A stretch of DNA of 64,000 bases from assembly GCF_947500695.1 (NCBI RefSeq), contig NZ_CANMSS010000003.1:186001-250000 (forward strand), given 5' to 3'. A program made the position numbers and the translations under genes. This document shows, in pieces, positions 1 to 9,604 of this stretch (position 1 is its first letter; every line of letters starts with the position of its first letter). Below the pieces are notes generated by a model. It was not told the DNA's origin and made no database searches. It was given only the letters and a program-made list of their open reading frames with translations. The DNA comes from an uncultured Pseudoteredinibacter sp. (GTDB taxonomy: Bacteria > Pseudomonadota > Gammaproteobacteria > Pseudomonadales > Cellvibrionaceae).

Positions 1-2618
1 TCAAAGGTTAAAGCCATTTGACCCCAAGGCTTGTTTTCCACTGATTCGGGTTTAAATTCAGGGCCGAAACCACTACCAGAGGTTGAAAACATGTCTTTAA
101 AAATAATCGTATCGCCCTCTATCTTACCGTCGGTACTTAACAGCCATGATTGATTGCCTTTGTCGTCGTAGGTAAACCAAGCAACTATGGCACGTTTATC
201 ACTAAGTACTTGTAAATACATGCCCTCGCCATTGTGTGCGGGTTCGTAAAATAGGCCTGAGTAGCTGCCATTGATTTTGGGCCGCCCTAGATTTTCTAGG
301 TGGAAGTCCCAGATTCCACGGCCGTAGGTGGAAAAGCGAATCAGGTTTAAGGCGTCGACGTATTCAACAGACGTGTACACGGTCTCTGGGGCCGCCAATC
401 CATGCATAGGAGTCCATTCTCCGCTGCTTCTCGAATATACAAAGGGCCCAGAGTCCGTGGCGGCGAAGACTAACTCCCCATCAGGTGATTCCTCTAGATC
501 CCTGACAAGAGTATTCGGCAATCCATTGTTGATGGCTTGAAATGTTTGACCATTGTCCTCTGAAACATAAACAGATTCTCCAGTACTGTAATAACTTCCC
601 GAAAGATAAAATCGCCCTAATTTAGTTTTCGATGGCAGGATAACAATACCTCGTAAATGATTGATGCCTGAATCACCCTGGAAGGGTGACTGCTTCCAGT
701 TTCGACCTCCGTCAACAGAGGTAAATACGTGATTGGCTTCACTGCCAGAATGATTAGTAACCACGTAGCGGTATTTATTATTGAGATTAGATATTGCCAA
801 TGCTGATACCGCCGTGAACCCTTGGCCCTGAGAAAAATCAAAGGGCTGCTTTTCCACACTAGATTGCCCTAGTTCTGTATCAGCTGTTACTTTCCACAAA
901 TAGGTGGCTTGAGGAGTGCCTATGCCGATATAGGCTGCATTAGGTTCATCCGGTGCTGCAACTATTGGGTTCATCCAGTGTGCATTAATGGGGCCGCCTG
1001 GGTTTTCTGGGTCGCTTATGGACCAGCTGCTATTTGATAAATAGTTAAACATTTCCCTCTCGCGGGATTCCATACTGACGTAATAACTCAGGAAATCAGG
1101 AAACACCAACCATACAGAGCGTCCTCCATCCGAGGACTTTGTAAGCCCTATATCTCCAGCTTGCAGCTGATCGAAAACGACATGTTTTTTGCCATGAACC
1201 CTGGGTAATTGAAAGCCTTGGTCTTGGCTGCCAGCTATCATTTGATGCGGATTGTATTCCGCTGTATAAACATCATAGTACTGTGAGACGTTTAAGCCGT
1301 TTAAGCTTATGTTCTCTACTGTAGACAATTGATCTATAGATTTGTATATCCCGCCATCGGTGCTAATAAACGTAGGGTGCCCGGGATGTTCGTAAAAGAA
1401 AGTGATGTCTGCATGAAGTCTGGAATTGGGAGTGTCATAATACTCATGCCAGTAGTTGACTTTTTGCCAACTGTTGGCCCCGTCTCGGCTCACATAAGCA
1501 TCTACGCCACCAAAATATAAGGTATGTTTGTCTGATGAATCTGCCGCAAAGTTGTTATGTCCTATCGCTAATTCACTGCCATCTAAACTACCCTTTTGCC
1601 GCCAGTTGCTACCCCCGTCCTCACTTTCGAAAAATTGAGTTCTCACGATTCCATTCGCCGAGAAATGTTCATAGGCCAAATAAATAACACCATCGCTACC
1701 TGTGATGGTGGCATCAATTATGCCAAAATTAAAAGTTGGCCCATCTACGCTTTTTAGCACGTCATCTGAATAAATGTGAACTTTAATTTTTTTTCTGTTT
1801 TCATCATCTTCAACAATATACAGTTCATTGTTATTGGCAGAATGCCATGCTCGCGGTGTGAATCGTGATAGTCTTTTGTTGAATGTTGTAACATTGGAAA
1901 AAGTTTCGCCTCTATCTTCAGAGCTGAAAATCACTAGCTGATGACCAATGTTCTTTAAAAGATAAACCTTGCCTCGTGACTCCCAGCTACTAATAACCTC
2001 ATGGTCGATGTTCGCTTGCTTTCTAGGGGTTGGTATACCCGTAGAAGAATTCCAAGTGAAACCGCGATCATCAGAATAGTGCACTTGACCAGGGACGCGA
2101 GATACGGCGATGATCCTGTCTTGAGTATTGTCAGTTTTATCGAGCCAATGCACGCTAAACGGTGAGTCAAGGCGGAATGTGTCGTTCAGGCTATGCCATT
2201 GATTATTAGCGTCATACAGCCAAACATGCCCCCCATCGCTGATTGAAATCAATTCATTCGATTTTCCGTTGTAGTCAATCCCCAGCATTCGGCCGGCTTG
2301 GTTTTGACTGCCTAGCTCTAACCAATGACCCTGTAAGCCAGCTACATGGATAGTGCTATCTATTTGGCGATTTTGTAGGTTTTTCCTTGCTATGTTTCTG
2401 CTAACGACTCGGTTTTTCAAGTTGAGTCTTTCGATAGATTGCCAATTACTTCTCTCTCCGCCGTGAATCCAGGATTGCCTTTCCTTTCTTTGTCTTTTAT
2501 AGGGGCTTGGTTGGTTTTTGTCGAGGTAATTGACGGCCGCCTCATGGTTTGTATGCTTAAATAATGTGAGGCCAAAAAAGGTAAAGATAACCGCTGCTAA
2601 TAGATACAGGTGCTTCAT
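1..2618 (-). CDS. Large secreted BNR/Asp-box beta-propeller protein, 3' end outside window
   Basis: An uninterrupted minus-strand frame runs from ATG at 2618 off the left edge (872 codons visible). It starts with a hydrophobic segment (MKHLYLLAAVIFTFFGLTLF), so the product is exported or membrane-anchored. Repeated Asp-box signatures (SDDRGFTW, SEDRGETF, SEDGGSNW, SRDGANSW, STDGGIYKS, SVDGGRNW, SEDNGQTF) and a GSQDQG motif show one or two sialidase/VPS10-type propellers, ending in the usual TYGRGIW signature. After that comes a separate module (GLFYEPAHNGEG, then AWFTYDDKGNQSWLL) resembling the GLWWNP..GWG / FTYD..G.P.WL repeats common in marine and Xanthomonas-group secreted proteins. Glycan or protein binding is likely, but no catalytic residues could be assigned. 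It is divergent from the GGDEF-EAL gene. Confidence 0.85.
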   Translation of the reverse strand, partial: MKHLYLLAAVIFTFFGLTLFKHTNHEAAVNYLDKNQPSPYKRQRKERQSWIHGGERSNWQSIERLNLKNRVVSRNIARKNLQNRQIDSTIHVAGLQGHWLELGSQNQAGRMLGIDYNGKSNELISISDGGHVWLYDANNQWHSLNDTFRLDSPFSVHWLDKTDNTQDRIIAVSRVPGQVHYSDDRGFTWNSSTGIPTPRKQANIDHEVISSWESRGKVYLLKNIGHQLVIFSSEDRGETFSNVTTFNKRLSRFTPRAWHSANNNELYIVEDDENRKKIKVHIYSDDVLKSVDGPTFNFGIIDATITGSDGVIYLAYEHFSANGIVRTQFFESEDGGSNWRQKGSLDGSELAIGHNNFAADSSDKHTLYFGGVDAYVSRDGANSWQKVNYWHEYYDTPNSRLHADITFFYEHPGHPTFISTDGGIYKSIDQLSTVENISLNGLNVSQYYDVYTAEYNPHQMIAGSQDQGFQLPRVHGKKHVVFDQLQAGDIGLTKSSDGGRSVWLVFPDFLSYYVSMESREREMFNYLSNSSWSISDPENPGGPINAHWMNPIVAAPDEPNAAYIGIGTPQATYLWKVTADTELGQSSVEKQPFDFSQGQGFTAVSALAISNLNNKYRYVVTNHSGSEANHVFTSVDGGRNWKQSPFQGDSGINHLRGIVILPSKTKLGRFYLSGSYYSTGESVYVSEDNGQTFQAINNGLPNTLVRDLEESPDGELVFAATDSGPFVYSRSSGEWTPMHGLAAPETVYTSVEYVDALNLIRFSTYGRGIWDFHLENLGRPKINGSYSGLFYEPAHNGEGMYLQVLSDKRAIVAWFTYDDKGNQSWLLSTDGKIEGDTIIFKDMFSTSGSGFGPEFKPESVENKPWGQMALTF

Positions 2619-3369
2619 TATTCCCCCAAGTTAGATTCGGTGCCGTAGCTAAGTGAAAGCAAGAGGCTTGGCGCTTAAATTTTCAATCTATTGAATGGCG
2701 GTATCGGACTGCATAGGCATCTTTGTGCTTATGTCGTGTTAGATTTTTTATTGTTATTGTTGCGAGCTCGGTGATATTAATAACTAGCATACAAATTACA
2801 AATAACTATTTATAATATGCTTGTTGCAAAATGTTTGCAGATTTTTCCTTTTCACGATATTGGCCACCTTTTCCCGAGTGGCTAATTCCTGTCGGAACTT
2901 TGTCGTTGAGTTTTCAAGCTTTATGTGCGGTGATTAATATAAAGGACTGCCACCTCAAAGGCTCAGTACTGCTAGTGAAGCCACTGTTTTTCTTTCCACC
3001 TTAAATCAAACTAGGGCGTAGCCCAAGGGTGTTGGAATTGAGCTACATGTAGTAGCTAGAAGCCTGTAAGTATCCTTAGCTGATACAGCCTGCTTTCATC
3101 GTAACACCTTTATTGCAACTTTAATTCGGCCGCAAAAAGGCAATGCTATTGATGTCTGGATGGCACTTAAATATTAGCGCTGACGGCTAAATAATCATAT
3201 TTATGGCTTATTCAAGTTGTGTTCATAATCAGTTTTTATAGGCGATTGCAGGTTTATCAATAAGGGCAAAATCATTCTATTGGTTTAATGAATGTAAATC
3301 TAAGCGGTTCTCTAACGTGGGGTTGCGGCGCGGCGAAACTAAATTTTGTAACTTCTCTATGGGTAACTG
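2619..3369. other. 751-bp divergent intergenic region, no gene recognised
   Basis: AT-rich spacer between the divergent BNR gene and the GGDEF-EAL gene. It must hold both promoters. A TATAAT-like block around 2811 sits in an A/T stretch, but no convincing -35 could be matched on either strand. No tRNA, conserved small ORF or strong hairpin was seen. Confidence 0.5.
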
Positions 3370-6300
3370 ATGAGCAATGTGAATACAAAAATAGGAGTTT
3401 TTAGCTTCTGCTTCTTGCTTTTGCTGTTAATGATTGGATTGCATAAGGCCGAAGCGAGTTCGTTTGAGCTAGATATATACGACTTAGGTCTATCTGACTT
3501 TTCAAGCGTTAACTTATTTCACACCGTTGTTAAAGACGAAAAAGGTCTGTATTGGATTGGTACTGAAACAGGTCTCTATCGTTACGATGGTAGGCAAGTT
3601 ATCAAGGTGCACTCAGATAAATCGATGCCCCTCTACAATCTGCCGGTTTCCCGATTAAAACTAACAGATGGAAGAATTTTGATTGGGACTCTAAGCGGAT
3701 TGTATTACATTGACTTGGACAGCTATCAGATATTTGAGGTACAAGATCTAAAGTCCATGTATGTCTGGAATATTATTGTTTCAGGCTCTGATGTTGTTGT
3801 CCTTACCAACAAAAACGGTGCGTTCAGGTTAACATTTACGGATGATGTCATCACTCTGGATCCGGGGCTGAGGCAAGCACAGGAATCCAAGGGAATTCGA
3901 TTTAAGCAAGATGCCGTTATAGCTAATGATCGCAGTGTTTGGCTTTCATCTAGTAGCGGTCTTTATCTTTACGACCCTGTATCTACGCAGCTCACCACTC
4001 CAGGTGATGGTACTACCCGCTACCCAAGAGATTTTCAAGATATTGCCAGCCAGAGTGTTAGTACGGTTCATGAGACTGCCGATAAGTTCTTGCTGGTGAG
4101 CAATCGCTACTACTATGCCTTCGATAAAAACTACAATTTACTCGCCAAAATAGAGTTGCCCTGCGATGCTGAAGAACAATGCTCATTTCTTAAGCTGCAA
4201 GAAGATCGTTTTGGGGTGATATGGGGAAGGCTGAATCTAAGCACCGTTGCGAGGGTTGATGATCACGCTGGGCTTATTCAGGTTGCAACAAATACTAAAT
4301 CTGTATACCTAAGTGATTTATTTCTTGGGCAGGATGATGAATTGCTGTTTTACGGCCTTAATGCTTTAGGGGCCGCAAGAGTTGGGGAAGCTTTATATGG
4401 AGTAGTAAGTCTAAGTGATGTGGATCCTGCTCTTACACACTTCGTGCCGACGAGTTATCATCAAGATGAACTTGGTAATATATGGTTGAGCAGCGAAAAT
4501 CTGCTCATAGAGTTCAACTTATTTAGCAAGCAATTTAAGCAGTACTCACTGCATCACCCGCCTTATTCCTTTCAAGTCGATAAAGAGAAAAAAGTTTGGC
4601 TTCACGATTCTGAATCACTTAAAGCTATCAAATTTGATCCTGATACGGGGCAGTCTAGCGTCATAGCAGGTTTCGATGTTAATTCTATAGTGGATAGCCC
4701 CAATGATGGGCTTTGGGTTATTGATACCCAATACAATATTTATCGCCTAGATAAAGAAACAAATTCTGTATTTTCTTATCCGGATTCTTCTTGTTTGAGT
4801 TTGATAAAAAGAGTCTACCCTAAAATTGTAGATAATGGTTTGCTAGCTTGGTCCGGGGACGGGTTCTTGTGTCGTTACAATCGGGGGTTAGATAGTTTCG
4901 ACAAGATTAATATTGAAAACAGGGGAGAAGGTGAATTCCCACAAAAACTATTCTACTCAGACGGAAAGTATTGGGCGCTTAGCCCAGCCATTGAATATTA
5001 CGAGCCTGTTGCAGGTTCGGATACCCTGATTGCAAATACGATAGAAGAGCTGGATGGTGTTCATTTGGATCCAAATGGCCAGGTTCTTAGTGGAGGCTAC
5101 ATTTGGTCCTTGAACCTGGCAAAAACTAGACTTTATCGAATCAATACCGATACCTACAAGGTAGATTTTTATAATCTCAGCGAAGGAGTTCCTCGGAAGA
5201 AAGACTCTATTTTGTTAGGGGTGATGAAAGGTGAACGGCTCGTCTTTTCTGAACCTGGAAAAATTGTACTTCTTGATGTGTCCGAGCTTGAAAAGGTGAA
5301 AGTTGATAGCGCGCTGAAATTTCATCATCTTGTCGTTTTTGGTGAGAGCGGTAAGGAAAAGGAGATACTAAATGTAAAAGACTCGATTACATTGCTTTAT
5401 ACGGACGATGCTATGGAAGTTTCATTTGGTACAACAAGACCCAAGGCTAATGTGAGTGAGACAATCTTTTATCGCCTAAAGGGGTTTAATGACAATTGGA
5501 TTAAAACTCAAAGAGGGTTTGCTCGGTTTTCTGGCCTTAGCCCAGGAGAGTATCGTCTTGAAATCAAGGAAGGTTTTAACTCAGATAGTAAAACTAATCT
5601 TGAAGTCTTTGTTGAAGCTCCACCCTGGATGCGTTGGTGGGCTTACCTCATATATACAATTGTTGTTGGCTCGGTTTTGTTGTCGTTTATATGGCAGCGG
5701 CTTAAGTATCATCGGGAACTAAAATATCTGGCAAGTGTTGATAGCTTAACTACATTACCTAATCGTCATCAAGTTGTAGAGCATATGAAGTCTCTCGCGC
5801 GCCGCAAGGAAGCTTTCACTGTACTATTTATCGACCTTGACCGCTTTAAGCATGTGAACGATTCTCTGGGTCATCAAGTTGGAGATAAACTGCTTATCTT
5901 GCTGGCAAAGAGATTACAAGCAACACTCAAACCTGGCAGCTTGATTTCACGCTTAGGCGGTGATGAATTTCTAGTCGTCTGTAAGTGTGCTGGCAATCGG
6001 TGGGAGGCGGAAAACTGTGCGAAAAACTTGATCGAAACAATCAATGAGCCATTGCTTTTAGAAAAGAAGCAGCTTCATATATCTCTCAGTATAGGCCTAG
6101 CTCAGTATCCTTCTGATTCTGATTCAATCCCTTTGCTGATGTCTAGAGCCGATGCGGCTATGTATGAGGCGAAGGCGCACGGCGGCAATGCCTGGTGTTG
6201 GCACTCTATTCAGATGGGGCAAGCATCATTAAATTACTTAATCCTTGAATCAAAGCTGCATAAAGCTGTTCAAAACAAGGAGTTTATACCTCACTATCAG

Positions 6301-7023
6301 GCCAAATATGATATGGATAGTCAGTGCTTTGTTGGTTATGAGGCCTTGGCGCGTTGGCATTGCCCAGTTGAAGGGGTTGTCTCACCAGCAGGTTTCATTG
6401 ATCTTGCCGAAAAAACAGGGAATATTATCGATATAGGGTGGGATATTTTACACCAAGTATGCAAGCAGCTAGAAAGCCTATCAAATAGCGAGCGGGCCTT
6501 GCCCATTGCCGTAAATATATCGGCCAAGCAATTGGCGATAGATAATTTTTTTGAGAGATTCCTTGAGTTAGTTAGTCAATATGAGTTTGAGCCGAGTTTG
6601 CTCGAGCTCGAAGTTACCGAGAGCATGCTTCTTGATAACAGCAGAAATGCCATAAAGCAGTTAAAGCAGCTAAAATTATTAGGCCACAAGATTTACATTG
6701 ATGATTTCGGAACAGGTTATTCCTCTTTGGCCTACCTAAAGCAGTTACCAGTTCATGCAGTAAAAATAGATATGGTGTTTGTTAAAGATATCTCCGTCAA
6801 TGAAAGTAGCCGAGATATCGTCAGTGCCATTATATATTTGGCGAGAAAAATGAAGTTGGAAGTTATCGCTGAAGGGGTTGAGACTCTAGAGGTGGCACTG
6901 ATATTAAGAGAGCTTGGTTGCGATGTTGTTCAGGGGTATTATTTTAGTAAGCCTTCAAGTGCTATCGCTATTTTTGGTTCTGGCGATGGTATTGGTGGAA
7001 CATATTCTCTTGAGCCCGTTTAG
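3370..7023 (+). CDS. Periplasmic propeller sensor GGDEF-EAL protein
   Basis: Predicted inner-membrane c-di-GMP enzyme of 1217 residues. A signal peptide (to about residue 30, ending AEASS) leads into a long two-component-regulator-propeller region with WIGTETGLYRYDG-type repeats, then a Y_Y_Y-like domain (about 690-745). One transmembrane helix follows at about 755-777, then a cytoplasmic GGDEF domain (SRLGGDEF at about 863-867) and an EAL domain (EAL at about 991, LEVTES, DDFGTGYSS at about 1111, IAEGVET). Both signature motifs are intact, so either synthesis or hydrolysis is possible. The RxxD inhibitory site normally found five residues before GGDEF is absent (KPGS in that place). The propeller suggests extracellular ligand sensing; the ligand is unknown. 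It is a single gene with no partner downstream. Confidence 0.93.
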   Translation: MSNVNTKIGVFSFCFLLLLLMIGLHKAEASSFELDIYDLGLSDFSSVNLFHTVVKDEKGLYWIGTETGLYRYDGRQVIKVHSDKSMPLYNLPVSRLKLTDGRILIGTLSGLYYIDLDSYQIFEVQDLKSMYVWNIIVSGSDVVVLTNKNGAFRLTFTDDVITLDPGLRQAQESKGIRFKQDAVIANDRSVWLSSSSGLYLYDPVSTQLTTPGDGTTRYPRDFQDIASQSVSTVHETADKFLLVSNRYYYAFDKNYNLLAKIELPCDAEEQCSFLKLQEDRFGVIWGRLNLSTVARVDDHAGLIQVATNTKSVYLSDLFLGQDDELLFYGLNALGAARVGEALYGVVSLSDVDPALTHFVPTSYHQDELGNIWLSSENLLIEFNLFSKQFKQYSLHHPPYSFQVDKEKKVWLHDSESLKAIKFDPDTGQSSVIAGFDVNSIVDSPNDGLWVIDTQYNIYRLDKETNSVFSYPDSSCLSLIKRVYPKIVDNGLLAWSGDGFLCRYNRGLDSFDKINIENRGEGEFPQKLFYSDGKYWALSPAIEYYEPVAGSDTLIANTIEELDGVHLDPNGQVLSGGYIWSLNLAKTRLYRINTDTYKVDFYNLSEGVPRKKDSILLGVMKGERLVFSEPGKIVLLDVSELEKVKVDSALKFHHLVVFGESGKEKEILNVKDSITLLYTDDAMEVSFGTTRPKANVSETIFYRLKGFNDNWIKTQRGFARFSGLSPGEYRLEIKEGFNSDSKTNLEVFVEAPPWMRWWAYLIYTIVVGSVLLSFIWQRLKYHRELKYLASVDSLTTLPNRHQVVEHMKSLARRKEAFTVLFIDLDRFKHVNDSLGHQVGDKLLILLAKRLQATLKPGSLISRLGGDEFLVVCKCAGNRWEAENCAKNLIETINEPLLLEKKQLHISLSIGLAQYPSDSDSIPLLMSRADAAMYEAKAHGGNAWCWHSIQMGQASLNYLILESKLHKAVQNKEFIPHYQAKYDMDSQCFVGYEALARWHCPVEGVVSPAGFIDLAEKTGNIIDIGWDILHQVCKQLESLSNSERALPIAVNISAKQLAIDNFFERFLELVSQYEFEPSLLELEVTESMLLDNSRNAIKQLKQLKLLGHKIYIDDFGTGYSSLAYLKQLPVHAVKIDMVFVKDISVNESSRDIVSAIIYLARKMKLEVIAEGVETLEVALILRELGCDVVQGYYFSKPSSAIAIFGSGDGIGGTYSLEPV

Positions 7024-7327
7024 CTATTGTCTCACTGTATTGAGCGCACACTCTATTTCTGAACTTTACGTTTATCTATTTAATACTATAAATTCAACGA
7101 TTCAGACAACTGTGTATGGATCTGAATTTGTATATGAATTTTTAGTTATGGGGTGTACACATTTTTATTTTGTTGCAACCAGAAATACGTTTTACGGGAC
7201 CGATTGTGGTGAGTATGTGGTTTCCTATTTTGTATTTGGTTTTACCGCTAAGTTGCTCCCTGGCGAATAGTATGAGCTATCGCCGAGACCTTAGCTGATG
7301 AGCTCATTATTGCGCTAGAGCAGCTCG
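7024..7327. other. Intergenic region between convergent genes, nothing recognised
   Basis: About 300 bp between the end of the GGDEF-EAL gene and the end of the LysR gene. An open frame extending here from inside the EAL gene has no homology-like features and is judged spurious. No clear terminator hairpin with a T tract was found. Confidence 0.4.
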
Positions 7328-8221
7328 CTATTCAAACTGCTCCTGAGCAACAATTTCCAAAGCAATCTGCGCCAATAGTGGCGCCAAGTGGCGATCGTCG
7401 TCGGCTCGCCAGCAACTGATAAAAGGCAGAGGAGCTGGGCTCGGTTTTACATCCAGTTTTTCTAGCTTGCCGTTTTGTAGGGCTTTGCTGGCGGCCGCTT
7501 CTGGTATTAAGGCGCTACCAAGGCCCTGTTCTGCCAGTGGTAGCAGGTTCGCCAGTGAGCTGCAGCTGTGTAGGCGCACCTCGTCTAGCTCGGCCTCGTC
7601 TAGCATTCTTTGCAATTGGCTGCCTGGCAAGCTATTGCGTGGAAAGCTTAATAGTGGGTGCTTGCTCAGCTCGGCTAGGCTTATTTGGCCATGCCAATTG
7701 CCCGCAAGGCTTGGGCTGCTTACCCAACATAGTGGGTATTCAATAAGTGGCTCGCTGCATAGTTCATCGCTCTGCCGTGGGCCAACGACAAAGGCAAGAT
7801 CGAGTTGGTGTTTTAAAAGCTGCTGATTCAGATTGTTGCTGACATCCACACAGATCTCAAATTCCATCAAGGGTAAGCGTTCTTGCCAGCGGCTTAGCAT
7901 GCTGGTTAGCCATAGGTGGGCTAAGGTATCGGATACCCCAATGCGTGCAATGCCCCGCTCAGGTAGCACATCGCGTAGCTGCTCTTTCATATCTTGCTGT
8001 AGGGAGCACATCTTCTGAGCTAGTGGCAGCAACTGCTGGCCTCGGCTGGTTAGGCGGGTGCCGCTGGCATCTCTTTCAAACAGTTGTACCCCTAGCTCGT
8101 TCTCAAGCGAGTTTATTCGTGCAGATATGGCGGGCTGTGAGCTATGCAGCTGTTTGGCGGCGGCATGAAAACTGCCTAATTGGGCCACCTTTACAAAGCT
8201 AATGAGGTTCTTAATTTGCAT
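7328..8221 (-). CDS. LysR-family transcriptional regulator
   Basis: A 297-residue protein of normal LysR length. The N-terminal winged helix-turn-helix is typical (FVKVAQLGSFHAAAKQL, SQPAISARINSLE, LGVQLFERD, residues 1-65). The effector-binding domain follows (about 90-290), with the usual DLAFVVG and GLGSALIPEAA stretches. It is transcribed away from the acyl-CoA dehydrogenase pair across a 178-bp gap, the standard LysR arrangement, so it probably controls those genes and itself. Two identical 12-bp direct repeats in the gap (8251-8284) are candidate binding sites. The inducer cannot be told from sequence; an acyl-CoA or related carboxylate would fit the neighbours. Confidence 0.9.
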   Translation of the reverse strand: MQIKNLISFVKVAQLGSFHAAAKQLHSSQPAISARINSLENELGVQLFERDASGTRLTSRGQQLLPLAQKMCSLQQDMKEQLRDVLPERGIARIGVSDTLAHLWLTSMLSRWQERLPLMEFEICVDVSNNLNQQLLKHQLDLAFVVGPRQSDELCSEPLIEYPLCWVSSPSLAGNWHGQISLAELSKHPLLSFPRNSLPGSQLQRMLDEAELDEVRLHSCSSLANLLPLAEQGLGSALIPEAAASKALQNGKLEKLDVKPSPAPLPFISCWRADDDRHLAPLLAQIALEIVAQEQFE

Positions 8222-8250
8222 AATAAATCATTCGACTTGCCAGATCGCCC

Positions 8251-8284
8251 AGCTGTCACTTTTTGCTAAGAAAGCTGTCACTTT
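8251..8284. promoter_or_regulatory. Pair of identical 12-bp direct repeats, candidate LysR operator
   Basis: AGCTGTCACTTT occurs at 8251-8262 and again at 8273-8284, 22 bp apart, so both copies lie on the same DNA face. They sit close to the start of the LysR gene, in the gap shared with the acyl-CoA dehydrogenase operon. Direct rather than inverted repeats are not the classic T-N11-A LysR box, so the binding protein is inferred. Confidence 0.45.
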
Positions 8285-8399
8285 AACATAAAGATGTTTG
8301 TGTTTATTCGCTCTACACTAGAACGTGAAAGATAAATGGATTGCTGAGGCGATGAAGCCCAGTAAACACCGGTCATAGAACAACAATGAGGACAGCAAG

Positions 8400-9578
8400 G
8401 TGGATATCAACTTTAGCGAAGCGGAGCTTGCTTTTCGCGATGAAGTACGCGCCTTTTTGAAGGACGCTTGGAACGAAGAATTGGCCAGCCAAGCGAAACA
8501 GCCTGGTAGCTATAAAGATGTACAGGTTGCCTGGGAGCGTAAGCTCAATTCGAAGGGCTGGGCTGCGCCATTGTGGCCAGTTGAATACGGTGGCGCTGGT
8601 TGGACCCCTGCCCAAAGCTATATTTTTGAAAATGAGCGCGCCGCCGTAGGTGCACCTGATGTATCGCCATTTGGTCTAAAAATGGTAGGTCCGGTCATTT
8701 ACAGCTTTGGTAACGATGCTCAGAAAGAGCGTTTTTTACCGCGAATTCTGAACGCTGACGATTGGTGGTGCCAAGGTTACTCTGAGCCAGGTGCAGGTTC
8801 GGATTTGGCTTCTCTGAAAACCAAAGCCGAACGTGATGGCGATCATTATGTCATTAACGGCGCGAAGATTTGGACAACCTTAGCTCAGCATGCCAACTGG
8901 ATGTTCTGCCTAGTACGTACCAGCAACGAAGGTAAGCCCCAGCAGGGTATCAGTTTTATCCTTATCGATATGACAAGCCCAGGTATTACCGTGCGCCCAA
9001 TCGTAACGATTGATGGCGAGCACCACTTGAATGAGGTCATTTTTGAAGAGGTACGTGTACCAGTTGAAAACTTGATCGGGGAAGAAAACAAAGGTTGGAC
9101 ATACGCTAAGAGTTTGTTAGCCCATGAGCGTACCGCGATTGCCGGTGTGGCTGATTCTAAGCGAAATTTGGCTGAAGTGAAAAAGCTGGCAGCGGCCGAA
9201 GTTAATGGTGGCCGCGCCATGATTGAAGACCCTATCTTCCGTCAGCGTATCAGTGACATTGAAATTGACCTAATGGCTTTGGAGTTTACCGAGCTGCGAG
9301 TATTAGCCTCGATGTCTAAGGGTAATGGTCCGGGCGTAGAGTCATCCTTATTGAAACTAAAAGGTACCGAAATTCAGCAATCAATTCAGGAGTTGAAGCT
9401 AGACCTCGCCGGTTACTTCGGTACGGTAGTACAAGATGGAGCTAACAATGAGCAGGTAGGTCATGACTTTGGTGATGTTGCGCGCCGTGGCTTTATGATG
9501 AGCCGTGCTGCAACCATTTATGGTGGTTCTGATGAGGTTCAGAAGAACATTACCGCTAAATTTGTACTGGGCCTTTAA
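8400..9578 (+). CDS. Acyl-CoA dehydrogenase, probable catalytic subunit
   Basis: FAD-dependent acyl-CoA dehydrogenase of 392 residues (PimC/FadE-like large subunit). It contains GYSEPGAGSDL for FAD binding (about 126-136), IWTTLAQHANW, and a C-terminal helical domain ending YGGSDEVQKNI. The glutamate of the usual YEGT motif is missing, but HERT places a glutamate at residue 243, where isovaleryl-CoA dehydrogenase and the steroid-side-chain enzymes carry their catalytic base. Start is GTG, chosen because GAGGA lies 8-9 nt upstream and the frame begins with a conserved MDINFSEAELAFRDEVRAFL-type N-terminus. It is 26 bp from the second dehydrogenase; substrate unknown. Confidence 0.9.
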   Translation: MDINFSEAELAFRDEVRAFLKDAWNEELASQAKQPGSYKDVQVAWERKLNSKGWAAPLWPVEYGGAGWTPAQSYIFENERAAVGAPDVSPFGLKMVGPVIYSFGNDAQKERFLPRILNADDWWCQGYSEPGAGSDLASLKTKAERDGDHYVINGAKIWTTLAQHANWMFCLVRTSNEGKPQQGISFILIDMTSPGITVRPIVTIDGEHHLNEVIFEEVRVPVENLIGEENKGWTYAKSLLAHERTAIAGVADSKRNLAEVKKLAAAEVNGGRAMIEDPIFRQRISDIEIDLMALEFTELRVLASMSKGNGPGVESSLLKLKGTEIQQSIQELKLDLAGYFGTVVQDGANNEQVGHDFGDVARRGFMMSRAATIYGGSDEVQKNITAKFVLGL

Positions 9579-9604
9579 GCCAGCGACCTAAAAGGATAAA
9601 AGCA

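Noticed and set aside
328-540. Plus-strand frame inside the BNR gene
   Set aside because: The minus-strand frame is open through the region and encodes clear Asp-boxes; the plus frame is a shadow.
1-2618. Possibility that the BNR region is a pseudogene
   Set aside because: No stop in the frame from ATG 2618 to the left edge and repeat motifs continue in the same frame; it is merely cut by the window.
6914-7270. 118-codon frame overlapping the end of the GGDEF-EAL gene
   Set aside because: Starts inside the EAL domain in another frame; no domain, no ribosome site; judged a shadow frame.
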